64,000 nucleotides of DNA from Paenibacillus massiliensis subsp. panacisoli DSM 21345 (lineage in GTDB: Bacteria; Bacillota; Bacilli; Paenibacillales; Paenibacillaceae): the NCBI RefSeq assembly GCF_000426545.1, contig NZ_AUFO01000022.1:1-64000 (forward strand), given 5' to 3'. Shown piece by piece: positions 1-8,549 of this stretch (its first letter is position 1; every line of letters begins with the position of its first letter). The notes beneath the pieces are model-generated. The model was not told the origin of the DNA, ran no database searches, and worked only from the letters and a program-made list of their open reading frames with translations. The position numbers were made by a program, and so were the translations under genes.

Positions 1-503
1 AGACTCAGGAGGCAGCAGTAGCCTATTGGTTCCCGTATGCTTCTCCCTATACCGCTGAAGGGCATAGTGGCTGGTATGTGATGCCAGAGCTGGGGGATCG
101 CGTACGCATTACCTTTCCGGCGCATCTGGAGGACGGGGCTTTCGCCAGCAGCTCAGCACGGGAGGGACGGAGTGAGGAGGGACAGCAGGGACAGAACCGT
201 TTCAGTAATCCGCAGGTGAAGATTTTTCGTACCCCACACGGCAAAGAAATTCGGCTGACACCGGATGAGATCATCATTTCCAGCAAGGACGGAGCCGTCT
301 TTATTCGCTTGAATGAGAAGGAAGGTATTCATATTACGAGTGATCAAGAGATCAGCCTCAGTGCAGGTGGAAGTATCTCATTGAGCGCAGGGGACAAGGT
401 CAAGATCACGGCAGGACAGGAAATCCAGCTCTCTAGTCAGGGCAGTACGGTGTCTCTGGGCGGTCAGACGACGGTCATGGGCAGTGAGGTGAAGACGAAT
501 TAG
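1..503 (+). CDS. VgrG/phage-spike-like protein, C-terminal part (5' end outside window)
   Basis: The reading frame is open from the left edge (codons from position 3) to the TAG at 501-503. It begins in a gp5/VgrG OB-fold: the WFPY...EGHSGWYVMPE stretch is nearly repeated in the second spike protein at 1182-3983, so the two are paralogues. After it comes a run of short beta-strand repeats (for example EISLSAGGSISLSAGD, about residues 95-150 of the visible part) of the kind that forms the trimeric beta-helix needle of VgrG or gpV. It stops right after the needle, so this copy carries no C-terminal toxin. The family forms the tip of contractile injection machines and carries effectors. A PAAR-like gene and a toxin-bearing spike follow. 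The N-terminus and any baseplate genes are not visible. Confidence 0.85.
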   Translation, partial: TQEAAVAYWFPYASPYTAEGHSGWYVMPELGDRVRITFPAHLEDGAFASSSAREGRSEEGQQGQNRFSNPQVKIFRTPHGKEIRLTPDEIIISSKDGAVFIRLNEKEGIHITSDQEISLSAGGSISLSAGDKVKITAGQEIQLSSQGSTVSLGGQTTVMGSEVKTN

Positions 504-562
504 CAGGAAAGAAGCTACAGAGAGAGACCATATGCAGACTTCAATTGATCTGTAGACAGGCT

Positions 563-605
563 GAAGTAGAAGTAGAAGTAGAAGTAGAAGTAGAAGTAGA
601 AGTAG
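563..605. repeat. Hexanucleotide tandem repeat (GAAGTA)x7
   Basis: Seven perfect copies of GAAGTA run from 563 to 604, in the gap between the spike gene and the PAAR-like gene. The unit is a multiple of three, so copy-number change would not shift a frame. The array is followed by stops in the frame of the next gene and is therefore not part of it. It could act as a variable spacer upstream of the DUF4280 gene. Confidence 0.9.
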
Positions 606-681
606 GCAAGAGCAGTTTGAGAGAGACAAATGTTAGGAAATCAGGATGCGGTGGCCATGATGCCGCAAAGGAGTGAGGGTA

Positions 682-1125
682 TTGTCACAGACAGGGAATA
701 GTGCTTCTGCCGGGAAGGAAGATTTGCGGCCCGGAAAGGGAAGTAAGCTGGGATATGTCGTAGCCGGGGCCATTCTAAGCTGTAGCTTCGGCACACAGCC
801 TACTCGGCTGAAGCGCCCGCTAAGCCATGGTGTATATATCAAAGGCAAGGCGCAAATGAATGTCGGCGATTGTGAGCCGGGAGTGAACATATCTGGCTTT
901 GGCAGGTGCTGGTGTAAGGCCAACCCTGCGGTGAAGGCGAGCAAGCTGGTGGATATCTACGGAGTGCCCAAAGCACCGTGTGTCCCGGTCATCACGGGAG
1001 CATGGATTGGTGGAAAGAAGGATGTGCTGATTGAAGGTCAGCCAGCGCTACTGCAAGGCTGCTCTAACGCCTGTATGTATGGAGGCATGATTCGAATTGA
1101 CGATGATGGACAGAACCTCGACTGA
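682..1125 (+). CDS. DUF4280 PAAR-like protein
   Basis: About 147 residues. The core, YVVAGAxLxCSFG ... SHGVYIKGKxQMNVGD ... ANPAV ... PCVPVITGAWIGGKKDVLIEGQPALLQGCSNACMYGG (split here by dots), matches the DUF4280 family. That family resembles PAAR proteins, which cap the VgrG needle and sharpen the tip of injection machines. Conserved cysteines (CSF, CWCKANP, PCVPV, CSNACMYGG) could hold a metal. The open frame extends to a GTG at 673, but AAAGGAG at 667-672 abuts it; the TTG at 682 has correct spacing, so I prefer TTG. The gene lies between two VgrG-like genes, as expected for a tip component. Confidence 0.85.
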   Translation: MSQTGNSASAGKEDLRPGKGSKLGYVVAGAILSCSFGTQPTRLKRPLSHGVYIKGKAQMNVGDCEPGVNISGFGRCWCKANPAVKASKLVDIYGVPKAPCVPVITGAWIGGKKDVLIEGQPALLQGCSNACMYGGMIRIDDDGQNLD

Positions 1126-1181
1126 GCGGACGTTCATCACAAGGAAGGGAAGACGGGGGAGGAACAACGAGATGAGGAAGA

Positions 1182-3983
1182 ATGGTGGTGAGTGAGATTC
1201 CGACCAATCAGAGCACAACAGTAGAACCTAGCCACATTCCACTGCATCGGCTGGAGCTGTCAGCGCCATTTGCGCTGCAACGGATTTCAGACATGCGAAT
1301 GAGCCGCCCGCTGCACGATCACGCCAGACTGTTCCTGACAGGTATGGTAGACGAGGAGCAACAGGGACGCGTGCTAGAGCAGGCCCGAGCGGATCAGCCG
1401 CTCATACTTACGCTCCGAGGAGAGGAGGGACAGCCTGCCCGTACGCTGTTTCATGGGGAGCTCCAGCAGGTGCGCATGAGCATGGTTCGAGGGGTATACA
1501 CCGTTGAACTGGAGGCGGTGTCTCATACCTATCAACTGGACGTCAGACCGCGGATGCGTTCATTCCAAGACTCGCAGATGACTTACGCTGAGCTCATTCG
1601 GCAGGTGCTGGAGCTTTATCCCGATGCGGACTGCATCCAGATGGTTGGCGACGAAGTGAGGCTTGGTGAGCTGCTCGTCCAGTATCAGGAGACGGACTGG
1701 GCATTCCTGCAGCGGATGGCCTCCCGTTTTGGAACGGTGCTGGTTCCTGAGGTGACGCTTCCTGGTCCGAAGCTCTGGTTCGGCGTACCGGAGGGACGCC
1801 CCGTCAGCTTGGACAACGCCCATTATCGGCTGAGACGGAGCTTCGAGAAGGACGCCACGGCGGAATTCAACCATATATTAGAGAGCGGAACACAGGCCCA
1901 ACCGGGAGATGAGGTCGAGTGGGCGGGAACGAACTGGACCGTCGGTGAGATCACGACGAGCACCCAAAGAGAACTGTTGCTCCATGAGTACCGCCTGATG
2001 CCTGAAGGCAGCATTCATAAGCCGCTGCAGCACAATGCAAGATTGACAGGGGCGATACTGGAAGGCAAGGTGCTGGAGGTCAAAGAGGATCACCTGCGTG
2101 TGCATCTGGAGGTGGACGAGCAACAGGACCCTGCGAAGGCGTGGTGGTTCCCATACGGAACGCTTTATAGTGCCGAGGGGCATAGCGGCTGGTATGTCAT
2201 GCCGGAGGTCGGGGATCAGATTCAGGTCTACTTCCCGAACGTGCGGGAGGCGGAGGCTGTGGCAACGGCCTCGATCCGTCGGGCCAAGTCAGCGTCAGCG
2301 AAGCTGGCTGATCCTCAGGTGAAGGTGTGGGAAACGGCGGCGGGGAAGTCAATACAGCTCAGCCCATCTGAATTGACGCTGACGGCGAGCAGCGGAAAGG
2401 TAGACATCCGACTTCACTCTGGTGGTGTGCAGGTGAGCAGTGAAAGTAACTTGTCGGTCTCTGCAAAGAGCCGTCTGTCGCTGCATGCAGACAGGCGTGT
2501 GCAGGTGGATGCAGGTAGCGCGATCTATCTACATGCCGGAGGCAGCAGCCTCGTACTGGACGGTGAGACCGATCTGCGCTCAGCTCAGGTGAAGCTGGAG
2601 GGAACGGTGAAGCGCCCGGTCTTCGTAGCGGATCTGGAGCCGATCTGGGAGCCGCCTATTGCTGGAGCCCCGACACCTGGAGACTCGTCCAGTGCTTCCG
2701 GGGGAGAGGGTGGAGACTCCTCTTCAGGTGGCAGTTCCGCGAACTCGAAGGGAAGTGAAGGGGGCCAAGCTGCGACAGCTCCTACGGCCAATCTGATGGG
2801 GGCACAACTCCATGCGCTGAAGCTGGGTCAGGCGGTAGCGGGCATGATTCCGGCTTTGGGAGCAAGCCCAGTGACCGCTGCTATTGGTGCCGTTGTCGCT
2901 GTGGCGATCGCTGGTGCGATGCCGTTCATGGGCCATGTATCACCGGGAGGAGCCAGAAGACGTTCCAGTTCAGCCATGTTCGGTCAGCATCTATTGTCGA
3001 TCGTGGGTGGCCCGCTACTGGGTAAGGCGTATACCGCCGCCAGATTGTTCGGCAGAACACCGATGGCTGAAGAACTCATTAAGGCGATGAAGGAAGAGAT
3101 GAAGCGGAAGCAGCGGTATAGTACGTATATGGCCCTGCATATGGAGAAGGATCTGTTGCGTCCACCAGCCCCGACTCCGGACTATGATTTCAGCCAATAC
3201 AGTAAGAAATTTGTTGGGAACATGTGGATACTGAGTAAGAACGGCAATGTAGATCAGGAAGCGGCGAAAGCGACTTTAGCGTATAATGAAGCAATTAAGC
3301 GCGGAGAAATCAAGTTGGAAGTTCCAGAGGACGACTCGCTGGAGAAATTTATCATTGATCAGAACAAGGCATTATTAGCTGGGTATAATCCGTATACGGG
3401 AGAGCCTGTGTCCAAAGCTTATGCGTATTCTGTGGTCGCTGGGACAAGCCTTTCGATGTTCGTAGGCATCGCATCGATTCGACCAGGTAAAATAAATGGA
3501 CCCGTCAAGATCCCAAAAATTGATTTCGAGAAGTATAAACCTAAGCCTAAACCGAAGCAACCGAATAAAGGCGGGCCGGGTGTCAACCAACCGATTGATG
3601 AATTTGACGACAGGTTGCATTATCAGGGAGCTGCAGATGGTAGGAAGGCTGAGGGGATGGACACTACAAGAGTTGGGAGATGGATGTCTCAAGCAGAGTA
3701 TGATAAAATGGTAGAAACTGGTCGTATACAAATGTCGGGAGACAATAAAGTTCATGTTGCAAATCCTGCAAATATAGATGCATTCGGTAAACAAGCTCCA
3801 AAAGGTTCATTGTATGTTGAATTTGATGTATCTAATAGCACTATGACTCCTGGTGGTGCAGACGGTTGGGGAATTATTAATGGTCCAGGCTCATTGTTGG
3901 ATAGGTTAAATTCTAAAAAAGGATTACCTCGAATAACAGAAGTCCCAAAAGTTACTAATATAGAGAAAAAAGGGAGTAAGTAA
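1182..3983 (+). CDS. VgrG-like spike with C-terminal polymorphic toxin domain
   Basis: 933 residues. Order: gpD/Pvc8-type VgrG N-terminus (about 15-290, with YQETDWAFLQRM near 167); gp5-like OB-fold (about 290-355); beta-helix needle repeats (about 389-475); Gly/Ser linker (about 497-527); Ala/Gly-rich hydrophobic segment (about 547-587); a middle region of unknown fold; a Lys/Pro linker (about 784-800); and a toxin module (about 807-933). The last part contains GRWMSQAEYDKMVETGR (Arg833) and YVEFDV (Glu880). It resembles C-terminal domains I associate with TreTu-type ADP-ribosyltransferase toxins acting on EF-Tu; that link is from memory and unproven. Base composition falls sharply after about 3600, as in swapped toxin modules. 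The immunity gene starts 2 bp downstream. The start could also be GTG 1185 or 1188, since GAGGAAG ends at 1180. Confidence 0.85.
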   Translation: MVVSEIPTNQSTTVEPSHIPLHRLELSAPFALQRISDMRMSRPLHDHARLFLTGMVDEEQQGRVLEQARADQPLILTLRGEEGQPARTLFHGELQQVRMSMVRGVYTVELEAVSHTYQLDVRPRMRSFQDSQMTYAELIRQVLELYPDADCIQMVGDEVRLGELLVQYQETDWAFLQRMASRFGTVLVPEVTLPGPKLWFGVPEGRPVSLDNAHYRLRRSFEKDATAEFNHILESGTQAQPGDEVEWAGTNWTVGEITTSTQRELLLHEYRLMPEGSIHKPLQHNARLTGAILEGKVLEVKEDHLRVHLEVDEQQDPAKAWWFPYGTLYSAEGHSGWYVMPEVGDQIQVYFPNVREAEAVATASIRRAKSASAKLADPQVKVWETAAGKSIQLSPSELTLTASSGKVDIRLHSGGVQVSSESNLSVSAKSRLSLHADRRVQVDAGSAIYLHAGGSSLVLDGETDLRSAQVKLEGTVKRPVFVADLEPIWEPPIAGAPTPGDSSSASGGEGGDSSSGGSSANSKGSEGGQAATAPTANLMGAQLHALKLGQAVAGMIPALGASPVTAAIGAVVAVAIAGAMPFMGHVSPGGARRRSSSAMFGQHLLSIVGGPLLGKAYTAARLFGRTPMAEELIKAMKEEMKRKQRYSTYMALHMEKDLLRPPAPTPDYDFSQYSKKFVGNMWILSKNGNVDQEAAKATLAYNEAIKRGEIKLEVPEDDSLEKFIIDQNKALLAGYNPYTGEPVSKAYAYSVVAGTSLSMFVGIASIRPGKINGPVKIPKIDFEKYKPKPKPKQPNKGGPGVNQPIDEFDDRLHYQGAADGRKAEGMDTTRVGRWMSQAEYDKMVETGRIQMSGDNKVHVANPANIDAFGKQAPKGSLYVEFDVSNSTMTPGGADGWGIINGPGSLLDRLNSKKGLPRITEVPKVTNIEKKGSK

Positions 3984-3985
3984 AG

Positions 3986-4555
3986 ATGAGCAATTATACT
4001 CTTAAACAAATTAAAGAAACAGTGTCGAGATGGAGTAAAAGTGATAAATTAAAGCAAATAATCGGAGCAGATGATATTGAAATAACAAAAAATGAAGATG
4101 AGGTACTACTAATTGATTTAACATTTGAATATTGTTTGGCTCAAATAGTAGTTTCCAATCCAACTTTTGCCCCCTATCAGTATGTATCATTTGAAGCGAT
4201 GACATTAGATTCTAAAATAGCACAGGAAACTGGGCAACCAGAAATGGTTTACTTTTTCTATGATTCTGCTAATTTTTCAGAAAATGATGTTATGGATGAA
4301 TTGAATTTTGGCGTCAAACTTTGTTCTGAATATGTACCAGACCAGTTAAGAGAAATGTATCTTAATAAAGGTGGTCTATTAAATTTGAAAAATGCAAATT
4401 TATATCATGTAATGCATCCAAATGATGTAGTGAAATATAGCGAGGGTTTGGTTGATGTTGAATTTATTTGTACAGATATCGAATCTCAATTTTTACTTGT
4501 TAAAAACAACTTGATTTCGTTGAGAGTTTTACCACAAGTATTTACTATTAAATAA
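3986..4555 (+). CDS. Probable immunity protein for the spike-borne toxin
   Basis: 189 residues, acidic, no signal peptide or membrane segment. I do not recognise a family. The immunity role rests on position: the ATG follows the toxin stop by 2 bp, AGGGAG at 3971-3976 gives a well-placed ribosome binding site, and the AT-rich composition matches the toxin module but not the spike body. Such pairing is the rule for polymorphic toxins. The protein is expected to act in the cytosol by binding the toxin domain of 1182-3983. A terminator follows at 4585-4627. Confidence 0.65.
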   Translation: MSNYTLKQIKETVSRWSKSDKLKQIIGADDIEITKNEDEVLLIDLTFEYCLAQIVVSNPTFAPYQYVSFEAMTLDSKIAQETGQPEMVYFFYDSANFSENDVMDELNFGVKLCSEYVPDQLREMYLNKGGLLNLKNANLYHVMHPNDVVKYSEGLVDVEFICTDIESQFLLVKNNLISLRVLPQVFTIK

Positions 4556-4584
4556 AATTTTGATTTACCATGAATTATCTCTAC

Positions 4585-4627
4585 AAGCTCTTTCTTACTT
4601 GAATCCTGAGTAGGAATGAGCTTTTTT
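4585..4627 (+). terminator. Rho-independent terminator after immunity gene
   Basis: An imperfect stem of about 15 bp (AAGCTCTTTCTTACT pairing with 4608-4622) with an 8-nt loop is followed by a T run at 4622-4627. Confidence 0.75.
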
Positions 4628-4674
4628 CACATGCGTCCTTTGCCCAGACTGAGAGGGTCAGTCCCGAATGATGA

Positions 4675-5125
4675 GAAAATTATAAGCTCTATAAAAAAAC
4701 TAGCGATACACCAGCAGTTGGAAGCCGTACTTCAGATGGTGGAACTACAACTTTGCATAGCGGTACTGTAGATGGTGCTGAAAAAGATGTTATTAAAGAA
4801 GGGAATAACATTTACTCCTGGATATCCAGTGGGAGGTAAACCACAGCGCCAGGATTTGAACCAATAAATTAGTGGATAGTGGAGGGGAATATGAATAATT
4901 TTACAAATTCATAACTGAAATGTCTGGAAAGAATGCTTCAGATGATTATTGGTATGATGTTGGAGTAAATGATGCGATGACTTTATTGGGAAAATTTTCT
5001 TAATTAGATCGGAAATTGCTTAAGGGAATATAATAGATAAGTCGTTAGAATGGAAAAAAAGAGTAGTATATTGCTTTGAGGAAGAAAATGATGCAAGAGA
5101 AATTTAGTTGCTTTGATCATGTAAA
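4675..5125 (+). pseudogene. Decayed toxin and immunity gene remnants
   Basis: This AT-rich stretch has no intact gene but reads as broken protein pieces in shifting frames. From 4675 a frame without start gives ENYKLYKKTSDTPAVG..., continued after a frameshift near 4810 by a tail ending PGYPVGGKPQRQDLNQ at about 4868, like a toxin C-terminus. From about 4891 comes a short MNNFTNS start, then after a shift ITEMSGKNASDDYWYDVG (to a stop near 5002), and after further shifts SLEWKKRVVYCFEEEN (to about 5105). That order resembles a small immunity protein with several disruptions. These look like displaced modules left by exchange of the active toxin. Families are not identified. Confidence 0.55.
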
Positions 5126-5144
5126 CTTTAAATAACTATATGCT

Positions 5145-5192
5145 AAAATCCCCCAGTTAGCGCGAATACCGCGTGTGGCTGGGGGATTTTTG
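5145..5192. terminator. Strong bidirectional terminator
   Basis: AAAATCCCCCAG at about 5145-5156 pairs with CTGGGGGATTTT at about 5179-5190. A smaller hairpin (CGCGAATACCGCG) sits in the loop. A and T runs flank both sides, so it can serve the remnants on the plus strand and the AEC transporter gene on the minus strand. Confidence 0.8.
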
Positions 5193-5266
5193 AATACCAT
5201 AATAAATAGTGGCTCAGCGTGCTTGATGATGGTGCATCAAGCTTGAGTCATCCGTAAGTTATCGGC

Positions 5267-6205
5267 TTAACCAAGCTGCTGCGCGAAGGTAATCAGCACG
5301 GTCATCGTAATCACATTCACAAGTGTAGACAAGAGGACGGTCTGCGCTGCAAAATCAGGCTCGTTCTTGTACTCCTCAGCCAGGATGGCCGTGTTCACAC
5401 CTGTAGGCATGCCTGATGCGATCAGCAGCGCTTGTGCAGGAATACCTTCAAGTCCGAGCAGCAGCACAAGTGAAAATCCCACCGCCGGTCCGACAAGAAG
5501 GCGAAGCACCATACTGAGATAGACGGAAAAACGCTTCATGCGAAAAGGATATTGTACGATCTGTGCTCCGAGTGTCAGTAGAGCCAAAGCAACCATCGAG
5601 CGACTGACATAGTTCAGCGGCTCCATAAGCAAGGGAGGTAGGGGCTCATGCAGCAGATTCAGACCAAGACCAAGCACGAGAGCGTAAGGGACAGGCATTT
5701 TCAGAAAGTTCATTAATATTTTACGCGGGCTTGCGCTGCCGTTCTGCACGACAAATGCACCGTAGGTAAAGGTGATGAAGCTTTGAAAGGTCATGACAAG
5801 GGCTTGGACAGAAGCAGCGACAGGCTCGCCCTTGAAGACCAGCTCGTTGATCGGAATCCCATAATTTCCGGAGTTATCAAGCATGACGCTATTGGTAAAA
5901 GCACCGCGCATCCCGGGACTGTATTTCATTGAGCGTGCTACGACGGTACTGATCAGATACAGGATCAAGACGTACAGGATGTAGAACAGGGCTACAGACC
6001 CTAGCAAGGAGAAGGGAATATTCGAGCTATAAAGACTAACAAATACGATGGCAGGAGTAATGTAGTAAAAATTGATTTTTGCCAATGTGTACAGATCCAG
6101 ACGAAAAGCATACTGCATAATGCATCCAAAACCGATCAGCACGAAGATGGGGAGTACAACCTCAAGTAAAATAGATAAGAACATGCCAAAGTCAACTTCT
6201 TTCAT
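5267..6205 (-). CDS. AEC (auxin efflux carrier) family transporter
   Basis: About 312 residues, the usual length of the AEC family. It is almost entirely hydrophobic, with about ten predicted membrane segments from LLEVVLPIFVLIGFG onward. Family hallmarks are NSVMLDNSGNYGIPI in the first half and ASGMPTGVNTAILAEEY in the last third. The family exports or exchanges small organic anions such as malate; the substrate here cannot be told. The frame is open to 6451, but the extra 82 residues are Cys-rich, basic and unlike the family. I start at ATG 6205. A TTG at 6226 behind CAGGAG is an alternative; ATG 6184 is also possible. It is divergent from the methyltransferase gene and ends at a shared terminator. 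Confidence 0.85.
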   Translation of the reverse strand: MKEVDFGMFLSILLEVVLPIFVLIGFGCIMQYAFRLDLYTLAKINFYYITPAIVFVSLYSSNIPFSLLGSVALFYILYVLILYLISTVVARSMKYSPGMRGAFTNSVMLDNSGNYGIPINELVFKGEPVAASVQALVMTFQSFITFTYGAFVVQNGSASPRKILMNFLKMPVPYALVLGLGLNLLHEPLPPLLMEPLNYVSRSMVALALLTLGAQIVQYPFRMKRFSVYLSMVLRLLVGPAVGFSLVLLLGLEGIPAQALLIASGMPTGVNTAILAEEYKNEPDFAAQTVLLSTLVNVITMTVLITFAQQLG

Positions 6206-6667
6206 CCAGTAGTTACGCCGTATCAAGAATCTCCTGAGACAGACACTGATAAAAATTATACTGCAAAAGTGAAAGCCATCGAGTAGCAAATTTCTGAAAT
6301 CGATAATAAAAAATGTGAACAAAGTCAAAATTGCATCAATATGTGCACAGAAGCAGGCTTTGGATAACTGTAATTTTGTTCGTATTAGGCACGAATAAGA
6401 ACGTACGTTCCTTGATGAACTGAGAAACATGCAGCAGCAATATGCAATCATCGCTCCGCCAAAATGAGCTCATTATATCTTTATTTTCCTTAATTCAACA
6501 TATGAAAAATTCACAATAGTAAAAGCAACGAATCTTGTACATCCCGTGCTATCCCAGCCTATCCCACATATCTATATAGAGAAAAGTTCGAGTTCCACAA
6601 ATCACCCCGCCTACATACACTACTTGAGACCTGTTTTTCTAATCACTCTGAAGGGAGAGACACTTTC

Positions 6668-7363
6668 GTGCATCGATTCTGGGAGAAAGTGATCAAACCG
6701 ATTTTGGCCGTAGTACAGCCGTCATCCATTGTGGAGATAGGCTCCCTGACCGGGCTGAACACGGTGAAGCTTCTGGATTACTGCAAGCATCTGGACGCCG
6801 TCTGCTATGTCATTGATCCCCATCCTAAATTTGAGGTGGAGTGGATGAAGATCTATTACCGGGAGAAGTTCGAGCTTCGTCAGCAGCTCAGCCTGGAGGC
6901 ATTACCCGAGCTTGAACAGTATGACCTGCTTCTGATTGATGGCGATCACAATTACTACACTGTCTATCATGAGCTGAAGCATGCAGAGGATATGGCAAAG
7001 CTCAGTGGGAGGTTCCCGGTCATTTTGCTACATGATACTGCGTGGCCGTATGGACGGCGAGATATGTACTACGACCCTGATAATGTGCCGGAGGAGCAGC
7101 GCCAGCCATGCGCCTTGAGTGGGATCGTTCCAGGCTCATCCGCGCTGGTCGAAGGAGCTTTCAATCACACGGTACATAATGCTCTCACGGAATATGGAGA
7201 GCGAAACGGTGTACTGACGGCGGTGGAAGATTTTGTGAAGCAATCCGAGGTCAAGCTGAAGCTGTATTTACTGCATTCCAACAATGGTCTGGGTATACTG
7301 CTTCCCGAGGATTCGGAGCTGAATCCGGTAATTTCATTTATTGTAAATACCTCAGGGCTATAG
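6668..7363 (+). CDS. Class I SAM-dependent methyltransferase
   Basis: 231 residues. The N-terminal part shows a Rossmann-type SAM site: VEIGSLTGLNTVKLL (about 21-35), an acidic end of the second strand in VIDPHP (about 48-53), and DLLLIDGDHNYY (about 86-97), as in the Methyltransf_24/CmcI-like group. It starts at GTG 6668, 8-9 nt after GGGAGAGA. The substrate is unknown. The next gene, 36 bp on, encodes a family 2 glycosyltransferase, so the pair may modify a glycan or glycoprotein at the cell or spore surface; this is an inference from neighbours. Confidence 0.8.
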   Translation: MHRFWEKVIKPILAVVQPSSIVEIGSLTGLNTVKLLDYCKHLDAVCYVIDPHPKFEVEWMKIYYREKFELRQQLSLEALPELEQYDLLLIDGDHNYYTVYHELKHAEDMAKLSGRFPVILLHDTAWPYGRRDMYYDPDNVPEEQRQPCALSGIVPGSSALVEGAFNHTVHNALTEYGERNGVLTAVEDFVKQSEVKLKLYLLHSNNGLGILLPEDSELNPVISFIVNTSGL

Positions 7364-7399
7364 AGCTTGAGATAAGGGTAAATGGAAAGGAGGCGGCCT

Positions 7400-8302
7400 A
7401 TGAGCCTAACATCTATTATCATTCTGACCCACAACGGTCTGGACATGACACGTGATTGTGTGGATAGCATCTTCAGACATACTCCGGAGCCGTTCGAGCT
7501 AATTTTTGTAGACAATGCTTCAACTGACGGCACCGTGGAGTACCTGAAGACAGTTCCACAGTCTAGACTTATTTGTAATGACTATAACGCTGGGTTTGCG
7601 GCTGGATGCAATCAGGGTCTACTAGCTGCAGAGGGTAAATACCTGCTGCTATTGAATAATGACACGATCGTAACGAAGCATTGGCTGGGCGGATTGGTGG
7701 AACGCCTGGAAAAGCAACCCGAGTTAGGGGCGGTGGGGCCTGTAGCGACTCATGTAGCGCCGATACAGTGTGTGTACGATTATAACGGGAACAATGTAGC
7801 GGACATTGATGCATACGCTGCACACCGAGCTAATACGCATCACGGTCAAGGCTTTTATTCCCATAAGCTGATTGGCTTCTGTATGCTGATCAAGAGAGAG
7901 GTACTAGAGCGGGTTGGCGGGCTGGATGAACGTTTTTTTCCAGGGAACTATGAGGATGATGACCTCTCGCTGCGCATTCGGATTGCCGGGTATGCCCTGT
8001 GGGTGGCACAGGATGTATTTATCTACCATAAGGGACAGGGAACGTTTGAGCACACCGCAGCACAAGTTGGCTACCGGCTAACGTCAATGGAGAATGCGGA
8101 GCGCTTCCGTGAGAAATGGAATGTAGGATTGTCAGCTTTTGAGATTGCACTGCGTGGCTACAATCCGACGGACATCGTCTTGCGGGATACGATCTTCATA
8201 CCAGAGCGGCATTGTATCCCTATAATGTCAGTTAGGCAGGAAGAGGCCAATACAGAGCCATCTGCTAAGACGGAGGATTCAGCAACCGATCAAGAAGACT
8301 AA
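7400..8302 (+). CDS. Family 2 glycosyltransferase
   Basis: 300 residues. GT2 features in order: TSIIILTHNGLDMTRDCVDS at the N-terminus; FVDNASTDGT; GFAAGCNQGL; the LLLNNDT (DXD-like) nucleotide-sugar site; and GNYEDDDLSLRIRIAGY as acceptor/catalytic region. It resembles rhamnosyltransferase-type GT-A enzymes. The frame opens at ATG 7382, but AAAGGAGG at 7386-7393 lies inside that stretch and sits 6 nt before ATG 7400, which decides the start. The C-terminal tail after about residue 275 is Glu/Thr-rich and probably disordered. It lies 36 bp after the methyltransferase gene and is likely co-transcribed with it. Confidence 0.88.
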   Translation: MSLTSIIILTHNGLDMTRDCVDSIFRHTPEPFELIFVDNASTDGTVEYLKTVPQSRLICNDYNAGFAAGCNQGLLAAEGKYLLLLNNDTIVTKHWLGGLVERLEKQPELGAVGPVATHVAPIQCVYDYNGNNVADIDAYAAHRANTHHGQGFYSHKLIGFCMLIKREVLERVGGLDERFFPGNYEDDDLSLRIRIAGYALWVAQDVFIYHKGQGTFEHTAAQVGYRLTSMENAERFREKWNVGLSAFEIALRGYNPTDIVLRDTIFIPERHCIPIMSVRQEEANTEPSAKTEDSATDQED

Positions 8303-8393
8303 TCAGCAATTTAACCATTTCGTGCAATACGTGCAAGGGTAACAGGTAAAAGTAGGGTGATGAGTGTATAGCAAGTTGGGTCTAGTCCAAAAG

Positions 8394-8494
8394 ACAGTCC
8401 GATGGTAGCCTAGGAATGCTCTTGTCAACATTATTGGCACTACATGCCATAACTTGACTGGAGGATTACTCAAGCTATATCGGACTGTTTTTTG
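8394..8494. terminator. Long nested hairpin ending in a T run
   Basis: ACAGTCCGAT at 8394-8403 pairs with ATCGGACTGT at 8479-8488, followed by a T run. The loop of about 75 nt is itself structured: GTCAA/TTGAC arms enclose the perfect hairpin TGGCA-CTACA-TGCCA, and flanking parts are partly complementary. It lies between convergent genes and may be a terminator, a small structured RNA or a miniature inverted-repeat element. Confidence 0.5.
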
Positions 8495-8549
8495 ATATTA
8501 CTCTGAAGCTGAAGCTAATGAATTGAACCTATCAAGCTCTTATTCCAGA

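Noticed and set aside
630..701. 23-codon frame MLGNQDAVAMMPQ... before the DUF4280 gene
   Set aside because: Weak ribosome binding site, and it overlaps the start of the better-supported DUF4280 gene.
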